Shown in pieces: positions 49,054 to 57,302 of a DNA stretch of 64,000 nt; within the stretch, counting starts at the first letter, position 1; the number at the start of each line of letters is the position of its first letter. Source of the stretch: Amycolatopsis tolypomycina (GTDB lineage: Bacteria > Actinomycetota > Actinomycetes > Mycobacteriales > Pseudonocardiaceae); contig NZ_FNSO01000004.1 of NCBI RefSeq assembly GCF_900105945.1, forward strand, positions 4,340,001 through 4,404,000, given 5' to 3'. The translations under genes and the position numbers were made by a program. The notes under the pieces are model-generated. The model was not told the origin of the DNA and did no database searches. It was given only the letters and a program-made list of their open reading frames with translations.

Positions 49054-49970
49054 TGGGTGAAATCGTCGGCGCCGGGCTGCTCGCGCACGTCCCCACCATC
49101 GCCCTGCCCGAAGCCGAACGGCGGGCCCTCAACCACGGCGAGGACACCACCCTCGTCGCCGGGCTGCGGCAGCTGCGCACCGAGGTCTTCGAGACCCTCG
49201 ACTACGACACCGTCGTCGTGCTCGACTCGCACTGGGCGACGACCGTCGAGTTCGTGGTGACCGCGCAGGACCGGCGCTCGGGCCTGTTCACGTCGGAGGA
49301 GCTGCCGCGGGGCATGTGCCGTCGTCCGTACGACTTCCCCGGCGACCCGGAGCTGGCCCACGCCGTCGCCGCCCGGGCCGACGCGCACGGGACGTGGATC
49401 ACCGCGATCGACGACCACCACCTGCCGATCTTCTACGCCACGACCAACCTCTGGGAGTACCTGGGCCAGGGCTTGCCGGACAAGCGCTGGGTGTCGATCG
49501 GCGTGTGCCAGACCGCCGACACCGAGGACAGCCTGCGGCTCGGCCGGGCCCTCGGCGACGCGATCTCGCGACTCGACCGCAAGGCGCTGCTGATCGCCTC
49601 CGGGGCGATGAGCCACACGTTCTGGCCGCTGCGGCAGCTGCGCGCGCACGAGGCCGCCGGGGTCGAGCACATCTTCAGCCCGGAGGCCGCGGCCGCCGAC
49701 GCCGAACGGCTCGCCTGGTTCGCCGGCGGCGACCACGAGCGCGTGCTCGCGACGATGCCGGAGTTCCTGCGGTTCAAGCCGGAGGCCCGGTTCGGGCACT
49801 ACCTGATGATGATCGGCGCGCTCGGCGAAGGCGACTGCACCGCGAAGTCCCGCCAGTACGGCGAATACGAGAACTCCGTCGGCACCGGCCAGGTGCACCT
49901 GTGGTTCGACCGGCCCGCCGACGGCTTCCCCCGCCCCCGCCGAACCCACCGCACCGAGGTGTCACTGTGA
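49053..49970 (+). CDS. hpaD: 3,4-dihydroxyphenylacetate 2,3-dioxygenase (class III extradiol, LigB type)
   Basis: A 305-residue non-heme iron dioxygenase of the LigB superfamily. AHVPTIALPE at the N-terminus gives one likely metal histidine, VVVLDSHWATTVEF a second segment, and IDDHHLPIFYATTNLW a third. GAMSHTFWPLR is also conserved. The enzyme opens the homoprotocatechuate ring next to a hydroxyl. Context (HpaE upstream and HpaG downstream with overlapping codons) supports this substrate over gallate or protocatechuate. The GTG of the next gene overlaps its stop. Confidence 0.87.
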   Translation: MGEIVGAGLLAHVPTIALPEAERRALNHGEDTTLVAGLRQLRTEVFETLDYDTVVVLDSHWATTVEFVVTAQDRRSGLFTSEELPRGMCRRPYDFPGDPELAHAVAARADAHGTWITAIDDHHLPIFYATTNLWEYLGQGLPDKRWVSIGVCQTADTEDSLRLGRALGDAISRLDRKALLIASGAMSHTFWPLRQLRAHEAAGVEHIFSPEAAAADAERLAWFAGGDHERVLATMPEFLRFKPEARFGHYLMMIGALGEGDCTAKSRQYGEYENSVGTGQVHLWFDRPADGFPRPRRTHRTEVSL

Positions 49971-50815
49971 CCGAACACCGCCGCATCCTGCTCGACGGCG
50001 CCGTCGTCGACGTCGTCCGCGACGGCGACCGCCTGCGCGCCGCCGACGGCCGGGAAGTCCTGGCCGACGACGCGGTTCACCTGCCGCCGGTCGTGCCGTC
50101 GAAGATCATCGCCGTGCACCTCAACCACCGCAGCCGGGTGACCGAGTTCGGCACGAAACTCCCGGCGGCGCCGACGTACTTCCACAAGCCGACGTCGTCG
50201 CTCAACGCGCACCACGGCGCGGTGGTCCGGCCCGAAGGCTGCAAGTGGCTCAACTACGAGGGCGAGATCGCCATCGTGATCGGCCGCGTCACCCGCAACG
50301 TCTCGCCGAAGGAAGCCGCGGACCACATCGCGGGCTACACCATCGCGAACGACTTCGGGCTGCACGACTTCCGCGACACCGACGCCGGCTCGATGCTGCG
50401 CGTCAAGGGGTCCGACACGCTGTGCCCGCTCGGCCCCGGCCTGGTCGAGGACTGGGACTTCCGCGGCAAGGCGATCCGCACCCTCGTCAACGGCGAAGTC
50501 CGGCAGGAGGGCAGCACCGACGAGATGGAGTGGGACATGCACTACCTCGTCGCGGACATCGCCCGCACCATCACCCTCTTCCCCGGCGACGTCCTGCTGT
50601 CCGGCACCCCGGCGGGCTCGCGCCCGGTGCGGCCCGGCGACGTGGTTTCCGTGGAGGTCGACGGGCTCGGGACCCTGACCAACGACATCGTCGCCGGCCC
50701 GGTGCCGATCCGCACGGACGTCGGCGCGCAGCCGACGGAGAGCGAAGAAGTGCTCTCGACCGCGCTGGGCGGCGACTGGGAGTTCCGCGGCGTCCGGCCG
50801 CCGCGCCGATCCTGA
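49967..50815 (+). CDS. hpaG: Fumarylacetoacetate hydrolase family protein, HpaG-type isomerase/decarboxylase
   Basis: A 282-residue FAH-fold protein. KIIAVHLNHRSRVTEF, PTYFHKPTSSL and LNYEGEIAIVIGR hold metal-ligand acids, followed by GYTIANDFGLHDFRD and LFPGDVLLSGTPAG. HpaG isomerises and decarboxylates the muconate product of the HpaD/HpaE steps. It is single-length, with one FAH domain, unlike the two-domain enterobacterial HpaG. The GTG start overlaps the dioxygenase stop. The later genes of the route (HpaH hydratase, HpaI aldolase) are not in the window. Confidence 0.85.
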   Translation: MTEHRRILLDGAVVDVVRDGDRLRAADGREVLADDAVHLPPVVPSKIIAVHLNHRSRVTEFGTKLPAAPTYFHKPTSSLNAHHGAVVRPEGCKWLNYEGEIAIVIGRVTRNVSPKEAADHIAGYTIANDFGLHDFRDTDAGSMLRVKGSDTLCPLGPGLVEDWDFRGKAIRTLVNGEVRQEGSTDEMEWDMHYLVADIARTITLFPGDVLLSGTPAGSRPVRPGDVVSVEVDGLGTLTNDIVAGPVPIRTDVGAQPTESEEVLSTALGGDWEFRGVRPPRRS

Positions 50816-50830
50816 TTCGTGGGAGTGGAC

Positions 50831-51046
50831 ATGCACATCGTCGTCGATCTGAACAAGTGCCAGGACCACGGGCAGTGCGTCTTCTCGGCGCCGTCGGTGT
50901 TCTCTTTGGACGGACAAGGGAAACTGTCCTTCCGCGCGACGGCTTCGGGAACCTACGTGTCGCCGCCGCTGGGCGAGGACCACCGCGACGACGTCGAAGA
51001 AGCCGCCGACGTCTGCCCGCTGCAGGCGATCACGGTCGAGGACTGA
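50831..51046 (+). CDS. Small [3Fe-4S]/[4Fe-4S]-type ferredoxin with a His in the cluster motif
   Basis: A 71-residue ferredoxin with Cys10, His13, Cys16 and Cys62 (KCQDHGQC, then DVCPLQAI). A histidine occupies the place of the second cysteine, as in some P450-associated actinobacterial ferredoxins. ATG 50831 follows GGGAGTGG; the GTG at 50819 is less likely. It lies 1 nt before the ferredoxin reductase gene and in the hpa operon. It is the probable electron donor to the regulon P450 at 41152-42417. Confidence 0.87.
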   Translation: MHIVVDLNKCQDHGQCVFSAPSVFSLDGQGKLSFRATASGTYVSPPLGEDHRDDVEEAADVCPLQAITVED

Positions 51047-51047
51047 C

Positions 51048-52217
51048 GTGGCCGCGGACCGGGTGGTCGTCGTCGGCGCGTCGATGGCCGGGTTGCGCGC
51101 GGCCGAGGCCGTGCGGAAAGCCGGGTACGCGGGCGAAGTCGTCGTCATCGGCGACGAGCCGCACATGCCGTACAACCGGCCGCCCCTGTCGAAGACCGCG
51201 CTCGGCGCCGAGCCCGAGGACCTGGCGTTCCGGGTCCCCCGGCACGCCCGCGACGTCACCTGGCGGCTCGGCGAGCCGGTGACGGCGGCGGACCTCGCCG
51301 CACGCACGGTGACCTTGGCCGGCGGCGAGGTGCTGGGCTGGTCGGGCCTGGTGATCGCGACCGGCCTGCGTCCGCGGCGGCTCCCGTTGCCCGGGCCGGA
51401 CCGCTGCGTCATCCGGACCCTCGAGGACGCGGCGCGGGTGCGTGCCGCGCTCCGCCCCGGCGCCCGGCTGGTCGTGGTCGGGGCCGGGTTCATCGGGTGC
51501 GAGGTCGCCGCGGCCGCCCGGGCGCTCGGGGCTTCGGTCGACGTCGTCGCGCCGGAGCGCGTTCCGGTCGAGCGCCCGCTGGGCCGTCTGCTGGGGGCGG
51601 CGCTGCGGCGACGGCACGAGGCCCACGGCGTCCGGTTCCACCTCGGCACCGTGCCGGTGGCGTACCGGGCGACGTCGGTGCTGCTGGCCGACGGCACCGA
51701 ACTGCCGGCGGACCTGGTGGTCGAGGCAGTCGGCTGCGTGCCGGCCACGGACTGGCTGGCGGGCACCGGCCTCGACCTCACCGACGGGGTGTTGTGCGAC
51801 CACGCTTTGCGCGCGGGCGGCCGCCCGGACGTGGTGGCGTGCGGCGACCTCGCCCGCTTCCCCAACCCGCTGTTCGACGCGGTCCCCCGCCGCGTCGAGC
51901 ACTGGACGATGGCGACCGACACGGGCAAGCGCGCGGGAACCACGCTCGGCCGTCACCTCACCGGCGCCGGCGCGGACGAGACGCCGTTCACGCCGGTGCC
52001 GTCGTTCTGGAGCGACCAGTACGACTTCCGCCTCCAGTCCTACGGCGCGGTCGGCCTGGGCGGCGAGATCCGCGTCCTGGAAGGCGACGTGGACGACGAG
52101 GCGGCCGTCGGCTACCACCGGGACGGGCGGCTGACGGGGGTTGTGCTTCTGGGCCTCGGCGGCCGGTATCCGCACTACCGTTCGCTGGTCGTTTCCGGTG
52201 GCCTCGCCGTGCGGTAG
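51048..52217 (+). CDS. NAD(P)/FAD-dependent ferredoxin reductase
   Basis: A 389-residue rubredoxin/putidaredoxin-reductase-type flavoprotein. The FAD motif is VVVVGASMAGLRAAEAVR, then YNRPPLSK (FAD contact), the NAD motif LVVVGAGFIGCEVAAAAR, and the C-terminal FAD segment VVACGDLARF. It completes a class I electron chain, NAD(P)H to reductase to ferredoxin to P450. GTG 51048 follows the ferredoxin stop by 1 nt. It is the last gene of the operon and is followed by a strong hairpin at 52239-52267. Confidence 0.9.
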   Translation: MAADRVVVVGASMAGLRAAEAVRKAGYAGEVVVIGDEPHMPYNRPPLSKTALGAEPEDLAFRVPRHARDVTWRLGEPVTAADLAARTVTLAGGEVLGWSGLVIATGLRPRRLPLPGPDRCVIRTLEDAARVRAALRPGARLVVVGAGFIGCEVAAAARALGASVDVVAPERVPVERPLGRLLGAALRRRHEAHGVRFHLGTVPVAYRATSVLLADGTELPADLVVEAVGCVPATDWLAGTGLDLTDGVLCDHALRAGGRPDVVACGDLARFPNPLFDAVPRRVEHWTMATDTGKRAGTTLGRHLTGAGADETPFTPVPSFWSDQYDFRLQSYGAVGLGGEIRVLEGDVDDEAAVGYHRDGRLTGVVLLGLGGRYPHYRSLVVSGGLAVR

Positions 52218-52238
52218 GGCTTTCTCCGGACCGCCGCG

Positions 52239-52267
52239 CCCGCGCTCGGCCGTTCACCGAGCGCGGG
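52239..52267. terminator. Bidirectional hairpin terminator
   Basis: A perfect 10-bp stem (CCCGCGCTCG and complement) with a 9-nt loop in the 58-nt gap between the convergent ferredoxin reductase and ATP synthase c genes. Confidence 0.75.
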
Positions 52268-52275
52268 CAACCGGT

Positions 52276-52521
52276 TCAGCGGTTGGAGGCGATGAAATAC
52301 ACGACGACCCCGATCAACGCGAGCACTTCGCTCAGCACGAAGGTCGAGTACCCCAACGTCTGAAGTTTTCCGCGCATTTCCGGTTGGCGTGCGGTACCAT
52401 TGATGACGGCCGCGAAGATGAGACCGACACCGATTCCCGGGCCGATCGCTCCCAGGCCGTAGCCGATGGCGGCGAGGCCGGGGTTGAGGTTGACCGTCTG
52501 GGCCAGAACTGTTTCACTCAT
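52276..52521 (-). CDS. atpE: ATP synthase F0 subunit c, orphan copy
   Basis: An 81-residue hairpin membrane protein with the classic c-subunit features. These are a glycine-rich first helix (GYGLGAIGPGIGVGL), the RQP loop (residues 45-47) and the second helix LSEVLALIGVVVYF, whose Glu65 is the proton-binding carboxylate. All essential residues are present. No other atp gene is in the window, so it is separated from any atpIBEFHAGDC operon; it could be a paralogue or a displaced sole copy. The upstream ribosome-binding site is AAGGGGA. The SDR operon terminator is about 230 nt upstream. Confidence 0.93.
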   Translation of the reverse strand: MSETVLAQTVNLNPGLAAIGYGLGAIGPGIGVGLIFAAVINGTARQPEMRGKLQTLGYSTFVLSEVLALIGVVVYFIASNR

Positions 52522-52806
52522 GGAGATTCCCCTTCACATCGGTCCACGCGCACGCTCGCGTGGAACAGCGGGCTCGTGCGTCATACCGGATATGGATCAG
52601 GGCGGGGCGAACGCGGCGGAAACCGGAGACTGTCGTCGAATCAGGCAGATCTCGCCGGCCGGGCGGGATATCTCGGTAATCGAGTGGTCCGATCGCTGCC
52701 AGGATATCACGGAAAACAGGGTGCCGCCGCGGGAAAAGAAGGCCGTGCGTGTTCGCCCTCGGCGTGACGGATCACGCCGAGGGCGAACTTCCGGCCCCGA
52801 AACCGA
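52522..52806. other. Intergenic region upstream of atpE
   Basis: About 285 nt containing the atpE promoter area on the minus strand and, at its far end, the hairpin at 52752-52787. No gene is seen. Confidence 0.5.
52752..52787. terminator. Hairpin terminator after the SDR gene
   Basis: A perfect 15-bp stem (TTCGCCCTCGGCGTG and its complement) with loop ACGGAT, 20 nt beyond the SDR stop on the minus strand. It ends the SDR/hydrolase operon and insulates atpE. Confidence 0.85.
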
Positions 52807-53601
52807 TCAGTGGATCTCCGTGGCGTAACCGCCGTCGATGGCCAGGGTCGCGCCGGTGATGTTGCCCGCCACCCGGTCGCTCGCCAGGAACGCCACCAGG
52901 TTCGCCACCTCCGCGGGCCGGGTGAAGCGGCCGGTGACCGCGTGCCCGGCCGCCTCCTCGGCGACCGACTCCGGATTCGCGCCCGTCGTGGCGGCCACCG
53001 TTTCGGCCACGCCGCCGGCGCCGAGCCACAGGTCCGTCGCGACCGGGCCCGGGTTGATCGCGTTGGCGCGGATGCCGCGGGGCCCGAACTCCTTCGACAG
53101 CGACTTCGTGAAGTTGACCAGTGCCGCCTTCGCCGCGCTGTAGTCGATCACGCCGGGGTCGGGCAGGACGGCGTTGACCGAGGCGACCGTGACGACGCTC
53201 CCCCGGCCCGCGGTCACCATCGTCGGCAGCACCGCGCGGGTGGCGCGGACCGCGCTCAGCAGGTTCAGCGTCACCGACCGCGTCCAGTCGTCGTCGGTGA
53301 CCAGCAGGAAGCCGTTGGGCCGCGGCGTCACCGCGCCGACGTTGTTGACCAGCACGTCGATGCGGCCGAACTCGGCCACCGCCAGCTCGGCCAGCCGGCC
53401 CGGGCCGTCCGCCGTGCCGAGGTCGACCGCGAGGGCGTGCGCCTTCCCCGCCCGGACGAGCGCGTCCAGGCCCGGGCCCGGGACGCGCGCGCCGGCCACG
53501 ACGTGGGCGCCTTCGGCGACGAGGGTTTCGGCGACGGCCAGGCCGATGCCGCGGCTGGCGCCGGTGACGACGGCGACCGCGCCGTCCAGTCCGAGGTCCA
53601 T
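52807..53601 (-). CDS. Short-chain dehydrogenase/reductase
   Basis: A 264-residue classical SDR. The cofactor motif TGASRGIG is at residues 14-21, followed by NNVGAV (NNAG variant), catalytic Ser in VASVN, and YSAAK with Tyr and Lys. It ends with INPGPVATDL and GNITGATLAIDGGY. The active site is complete. The ATG overlaps the stop of the alpha/beta hydrolase gene, so both form an operon opposite a LysR regulator. The substrate is unknown. Confidence 0.88.
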   Translation of the reverse strand: MDLGLDGAVAVVTGASRGIGLAVAETLVAEGAHVVAGARVPGPGLDALVRAGKAHALAVDLGTADGPGRLAELAVAEFGRIDVLVNNVGAVTPRPNGFLLVTDDDWTRSVTLNLLSAVRATRAVLPTMVTAGRGSVVTVASVNAVLPDPGVIDYSAAKAALVNFTKSLSKEFGPRGIRANAINPGPVATDLWLGAGGVAETVAATTGANPESVAEEAAGHAVTGRFTRPAEVANLVAFLASDRVAGNITGATLAIDGGYATEIH

Positions 53602-54395
53602 CAGATCCCCTGCTCGCGCAGCCAGGCGAGCACGGCGTCGGCGACCTCGCGCCAGCCGCCGTCGATGGTGAGCGAGTGGCCGCGGCCCTCGAACTGCTTC
53701 AGCTCGGTGACCGCCGTGGAATCCCGGTACTGCTTGAAGGTCGAGCGGGTGACGACGTCCGGGACGGTGTGGTCGGCCGTCCCGGAGATCAGCAGCAGCG
53801 GCCCGCGGTCCGCGCGGCGCGTGTCGACGGCGGCCTCGGAGTGCATGACGAAGTTGGCGGCCGCCGCCTGGAACAGCGGCCGGGCCGGCGACGGGATCGT
53901 CCAGCGCCGGTACAGCTCCGCCGATTCTTCGTCGGTCAGGGTGTTGCCGAAGCCGAACCGGAACTCCTTCTCGGTCAACGACACCGCCCGGTGGCGGTTC
54001 GCGGGGTTCCCGAGCGCCGGCAGTCCGGCGCGCAGCTGCGCCAGCGGCAGCGGCAGGACGCCCTTGATCTGCGCGGGATCGATGGCGACACCGGCCAGGC
54101 CGATCCCCTGGCCCAGCAGCTTCTCGGTGATCAGGCCGCCGAAGGAGTGGCCGATGATCACCGGCGGCCGCTCGAGGCCCGCGATGATCGACGCGTAGTG
54201 CCCGGTGGCGTCGTCGATGCCGATACCGGCGACGACGTCGGGATTCGCCCGTGCCAGCTCGACGGTCTCGGGCTCGTGCGGCCAGCCCGGCGCGACGGGC
54301 GCGTACCCGGCCGCCCGGAAGTGGTCCGTCCACGGGGTCCACGAGGCGGCGTGCAGCCACAGGCCGTGGATGAACACGACGGGGGTGCCGGTCAT
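53601..54395 (-). CDS. Alpha/beta hydrolase
   Basis: A 264-residue cytosolic hydrolase with oxyanion strand VVFIHGLWLHAASW, nucleophile GHSFGG, acid in SGTADHTVP and histidine in GRGHSLTI. The Ser-Asp-His triad is intact. It is the first gene of a two-gene operon with the SDR. The 107-nt divergent space to the LysR gene probably holds the shared control sites. The substrate is unknown. Confidence 0.87.
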   Translation of the reverse strand: MTGTPVVFIHGLWLHAASWTPWTDHFRAAGYAPVAPGWPHEPETVELARANPDVVAGIGIDDATGHYASIIAGLERPPVIIGHSFGGLITEKLLGQGIGLAGVAIDPAQIKGVLPLPLAQLRAGLPALGNPANRHRAVSLTEKEFRFGFGNTLTDEESAELYRRWTIPSPARPLFQAAAANFVMHSEAAVDTRRADRGPLLLISGTADHTVPDVVTRSTFKQYRDSTAVTELKQFEGRGHSLTIDGGWREVADAVLAWLREQGI

Positions 54396-54502
54396 CGGAT
54401 CCTCCAGTTAGTCCGGTCGTCTCCGAAAAGCCAACCCGACCGGCGGTGCCGTCGTCCAAGACCTGTTGCGCCCGGATCGATAGCCGTGGTGGCATCGTCG
54501 GC

Positions 54503-55462
54503 GTGGACCTCGACCTCAGGCTGGTGCGGTACTTCGTCACCGTCGCCGACGAACTGCACTTCGGCCGCGCGGCGGCCAAGCTCTTCATCAGCCAGCCGGC
54601 GCTGTCGAAGCAGATCCGCAAGCTGGAAACCGACGTCGGCGGCGCCCTGCTGGTCCGCGACAGCCGCCACGTGGCCCTGACCCCGCGCGGCGACCGGTTC
54701 CTGCAGCTGGCCCGGCAGCTGCTGGCGACCGCGGACCTGATGCTGCGCGAACCCACCCCGCACCACGTGCGGATCGCCCACATCTTCGAGCTGGACACCG
54801 GCCGGGTGGTCGCGGACGCGTTCCACGCCGCCCACCCCGGCATCCGGCTCGTCCAGAGCCAGATGGACAGCGCCCGCCAGCTGACGGCGCTGCTGGAGGA
54901 CCACCTGGACGTCGCGATCATCCGCGTCACGAGCGCGCTGAAGGCGGCGAACCCGGCGGGCTGGCAGCACGAGCTGCTGCGGCTGGAGCCGTTCCACCTG
55001 GTCGGCCGCCCCGGCGATCCCCGCCGCCCGTCGGTGTCGGTGCACGAACGCCCGATCGAGGTCTTCGCGGACGCGCCGGGCACGGCGCTGTACAACGTGC
55101 ACGGCCGTTACCTGAGTTCGCTGGAACAGCACACGGGGCTGGCGTTGCGGTGGCTGGGCAACCCCGGCACGTTCGACACGTGCCACGCCGCGCTCGTCCG
55201 GGCTGCGGACACCGCTCACCTGCTCGAGTTCGACAGCTACGCCCGGCGGTACGCCGACCTCGGGATCCCGGTGCACCGGCCGCGGGAGCTGCAGCCGGTG
55301 TACCCGTGGTCGCTGGCCTGGCGCGAGGGCGAGCAGCCGGAGAGCGTCCTGGCGTTCCTGGCGGTGGCGCGGGAGGTCGCCGCGCGGCAGCACTGGCTGC
55401 ACCCCGACCGGGCGGACGGGGTGCCGCTGTGGGCGCCGCCGGAGGACCTCGCCGTCGCGTGA
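54503..55462 (+). CDS. LysR family transcriptional regulator
   Basis: A 319-residue LysR protein with N-terminal helix-turn-helix (LRLVRYFVTVADELHFGRAAAKLFISQPALSKQIRKLE) and effector domain. GTG 54503 gives the family start VDLDLRLVRYF. It diverges from the alpha/beta hydrolase-SDR operon, its likely target. The effector is unknown. Confidence 0.88.
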   Translation: MDLDLRLVRYFVTVADELHFGRAAAKLFISQPALSKQIRKLETDVGGALLVRDSRHVALTPRGDRFLQLARQLLATADLMLREPTPHHVRIAHIFELDTGRVVADAFHAAHPGIRLVQSQMDSARQLTALLEDHLDVAIIRVTSALKAANPAGWQHELLRLEPFHLVGRPGDPRRPSVSVHERPIEVFADAPGTALYNVHGRYLSSLEQHTGLALRWLGNPGTFDTCHAALVRAADTAHLLEFDSYARRYADLGIPVHRPRELQPVYPWSLAWREGEQPESVLAFLAVAREVAARQHWLHPDRADGVPLWAPPEDLAVA

Positions 55463-55466
55463 GGGG

Positions 55467-56000
55467 TCACTCCGCCAAGCGGTGCAACACCACCATCCCG
55501 CCGTACGCCGGTTCGGCCGGGCGCTCCGCGTCCGTCGACACGTACCGGTCGACCAGCTCCAGGATGCCGCGCTCCAGCTCCGCCGCGTCCTCGGCCGACA
55601 GGTGCACGGCGAACCGCAGGAAGACGCGGACCGAGCCGGGGCCTGCCGCGCGCAGCTCGTCCTGGACCGCTTCGATGGGTGCCAGCGCCGCGTCGGCTTC
55701 GGAGTTCGGCGGGTCGTCCAGCCACCACGACCGGGCCTTCGCGCGGTAGGGCTTCTCCAGCGCGCCGCTTTCGCCGGTGCGGACCGGCGCCGGCTCGAGG
55801 AGGCCCGCGTCGAGCAGCTGGCGGACGTGGTACAGCACCGTCCCCGGGTCGCGGCCCAGCCGGTCGGCGAGCTGCTTGTTCGTGAGCTCGCCCTGCCAGC
55901 AGAGCCGCAGGATCCGCAGCCGCAGTGGATGCGCCAGCGCCTTGGCCTCGCTGACCGTGGCCTCGCGTCGCGCCACGGGCGACGAAGCGTGATCATCCAT
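55467..56000 (-). CDS. ArsR-like winged-helix transcriptional regulator
   Basis: A 177-residue protein with an ArsR/HTH_20-type domain (VSEAKALAHPLRLRILRLCWQGELTNKQLADRLGRDPGTVLYHVRQLLDAGLLEPA). A C-terminal helical region may bind a ligand or form the dimer. No metal-binding cysteine motif of classic ArsR is seen. It is divergent from an MFS exporter gene 60 nt away, across an inverted repeat (TGATGGA/TCCATCA). It very likely represses that exporter. Confidence 0.85.
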   Translation of the reverse strand: MDDHASSPVARREATVSEAKALAHPLRLRILRLCWQGELTNKQLADRLGRDPGTVLYHVRQLLDAGLLEPAPVRTGESGALEKPYRAKARSWWLDDPPNSEADAALAPIEAVQDELRAAGPGSVRVFLRFAVHLSAEDAAELERGILELVDRYVSTDAERPAEPAYGGMVVLHRLAE

Positions 56001-56022
56001 GGCCGAAGGCTAGTACACGCAC

Positions 56023-56060
56023 TGATGGACTTTTCTCCATCGATGTGAAACTCTCCATCA
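56023..56060. promoter_or_regulatory. Inverted repeat between ArsR-like regulator and MFS exporter
   Basis: TGATGGA at 56023-56029 faces TCCATCA at 56054-56060, with a further TCCATCG at 56036-56042. It occupies nearly all of the 60-nt divergent space and directly abuts the MFS ATG, as expected for a repressor site. Confidence 0.6.
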
Positions 56061-57302
56061 ATGGGGTCATCGCTCGGTGGTGGGTACTGGCGGCTGTGGA
56101 CGTCGGCCGCCCTGTCGAACCTCGCCGACGGGATTCTCAAGTTCGCGCTGCCGCTCCTGGCGATCGGCTACACGCGAGCACCGGCGCTGGTCGCCGGGCT
56201 GACGCTGGCGTTCACCCTGCCGTGGCTGCTCTTCGCCCTGCCGGCCGGCGCGATCGCCGACCGCGCGGACCGGCGCTCGGTGATGCTGCTCGCGAACGTC
56301 GCCCGCGCCACCCTGCTCACCGGGCTGCTCGTGGCCGTCCTGCTCGACGCCGGCTCCATCTGGCTGCTGTACGTCGCCGCGCTCGGCACCGGCATCGCCG
56401 AAACCTGCTACGACACGGCGTCGCAGGCGATCGTGCCGCAGCTGGTCGGGCGCGACCAGCTGCCGAGGGCGAACGGCCGGCTGTACGCGGCCGAAACGAC
56501 AGCCCTCGAACTCGCCGGTCCCCCGGCGGCCGGCCTGCTCGTCGCCGCGGGGGCGGCGCTGCCGTTGGGCACGCCGATCGCCCTCTGGGCGGCCGCGGTC
56601 GGCGTCCTCCTGCTCGTCCGCGGCCCGTTCAAGGTGCGGGCCACCGGACGGCGTCCCGTGCTGCGCGCCGAGATCGCCGAGGGCCTGCGGTTCGTGTGGC
56701 GCACCGGCATCCTGCGCACGTTCACCGTGATGACCGGCGTCTTCAACTTCGCCAGCAGCGCGATCCTGGCCGTGCTCGTGCTCTACGCCGTGGGCCCGGA
56801 CTCGGCGATGGGGCTTTCCGGAGCGGCCTACGGCTGGCTGCTCAGCCTGATCGCCGCCGGCTGCCTCGCCGGGTCCTTCTTCGCCGAGCCGGCCGAGCGC
56901 GCGCTGGGCGCGGCCCGCGCGATCGGCATCGCGTTCTTCCTCGGCGCGGCGTCGCTGGGAGTACCGGCGCTGACGGCCGACCCGGTGATCATCGGCGCCG
57001 CCTTCTTCGTCGGCGGTGTCGGCCTCATCGTCTCCAACGTCACGACGGTCTCCCTGCGCCAGCGGATCACCCCGGACCGGTTGCTGGGGCGCACCAACAG
57101 CTCGCACCGCCTCGTGGCGTACGGAACGAGACCACTCGGAGCTCTCGTGGGCGGCGTCCTCACCGAGAGTTTCGGCCTGCGGCCGGTGTTCGCCGCAATG
57201 AGCCTGCTCGCCATGGCCACCGTCTTCGGCGCGACGAAGGTGACGGCGGCCGCCGTGGCCGATGCCGAACGCGCCGCCGTGCCCGCTATTCCTCGGCCGT
57301 GA
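56061..57302 (+). CDS. MFS transporter, EntS-like exporter
   Basis: A 413-residue membrane protein with about 12 helices. The start YWRLWTSAALSNLADGILKFALPLLA and the loop GAIADRADRRSVMLLANVAR are characteristic of the MFS_3/EntS exporter group, and GIAETCYDTASQAIVPQLV is a group-typical segment. It probably exports a drug or siderophore-like molecule. It is divergent from the ArsR-like repressor. The 3' end overlaps the convergent SARP gene by 17 nt. Confidence 0.87.
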   Translation: MGSSLGGGYWRLWTSAALSNLADGILKFALPLLAIGYTRAPALVAGLTLAFTLPWLLFALPAGAIADRADRRSVMLLANVARATLLTGLLVAVLLDAGSIWLLYVAALGTGIAETCYDTASQAIVPQLVGRDQLPRANGRLYAAETTALELAGPPAAGLLVAAGAALPLGTPIALWAAAVGVLLLVRGPFKVRATGRRPVLRAEIAEGLRFVWRTGILRTFTVMTGVFNFASSAILAVLVLYAVGPDSAMGLSGAAYGWLLSLIAAGCLAGSFFAEPAERALGAARAIGIAFFLGAASLGVPALTADPVIIGAAFFVGGVGLIVSNVTTVSLRQRITPDRLLGRTNSSHRLVAYGTRPLGALVGGVLTESFGLRPVFAAMSLLAMATVFGATKVTAAAVADAERAAVPAIPRP

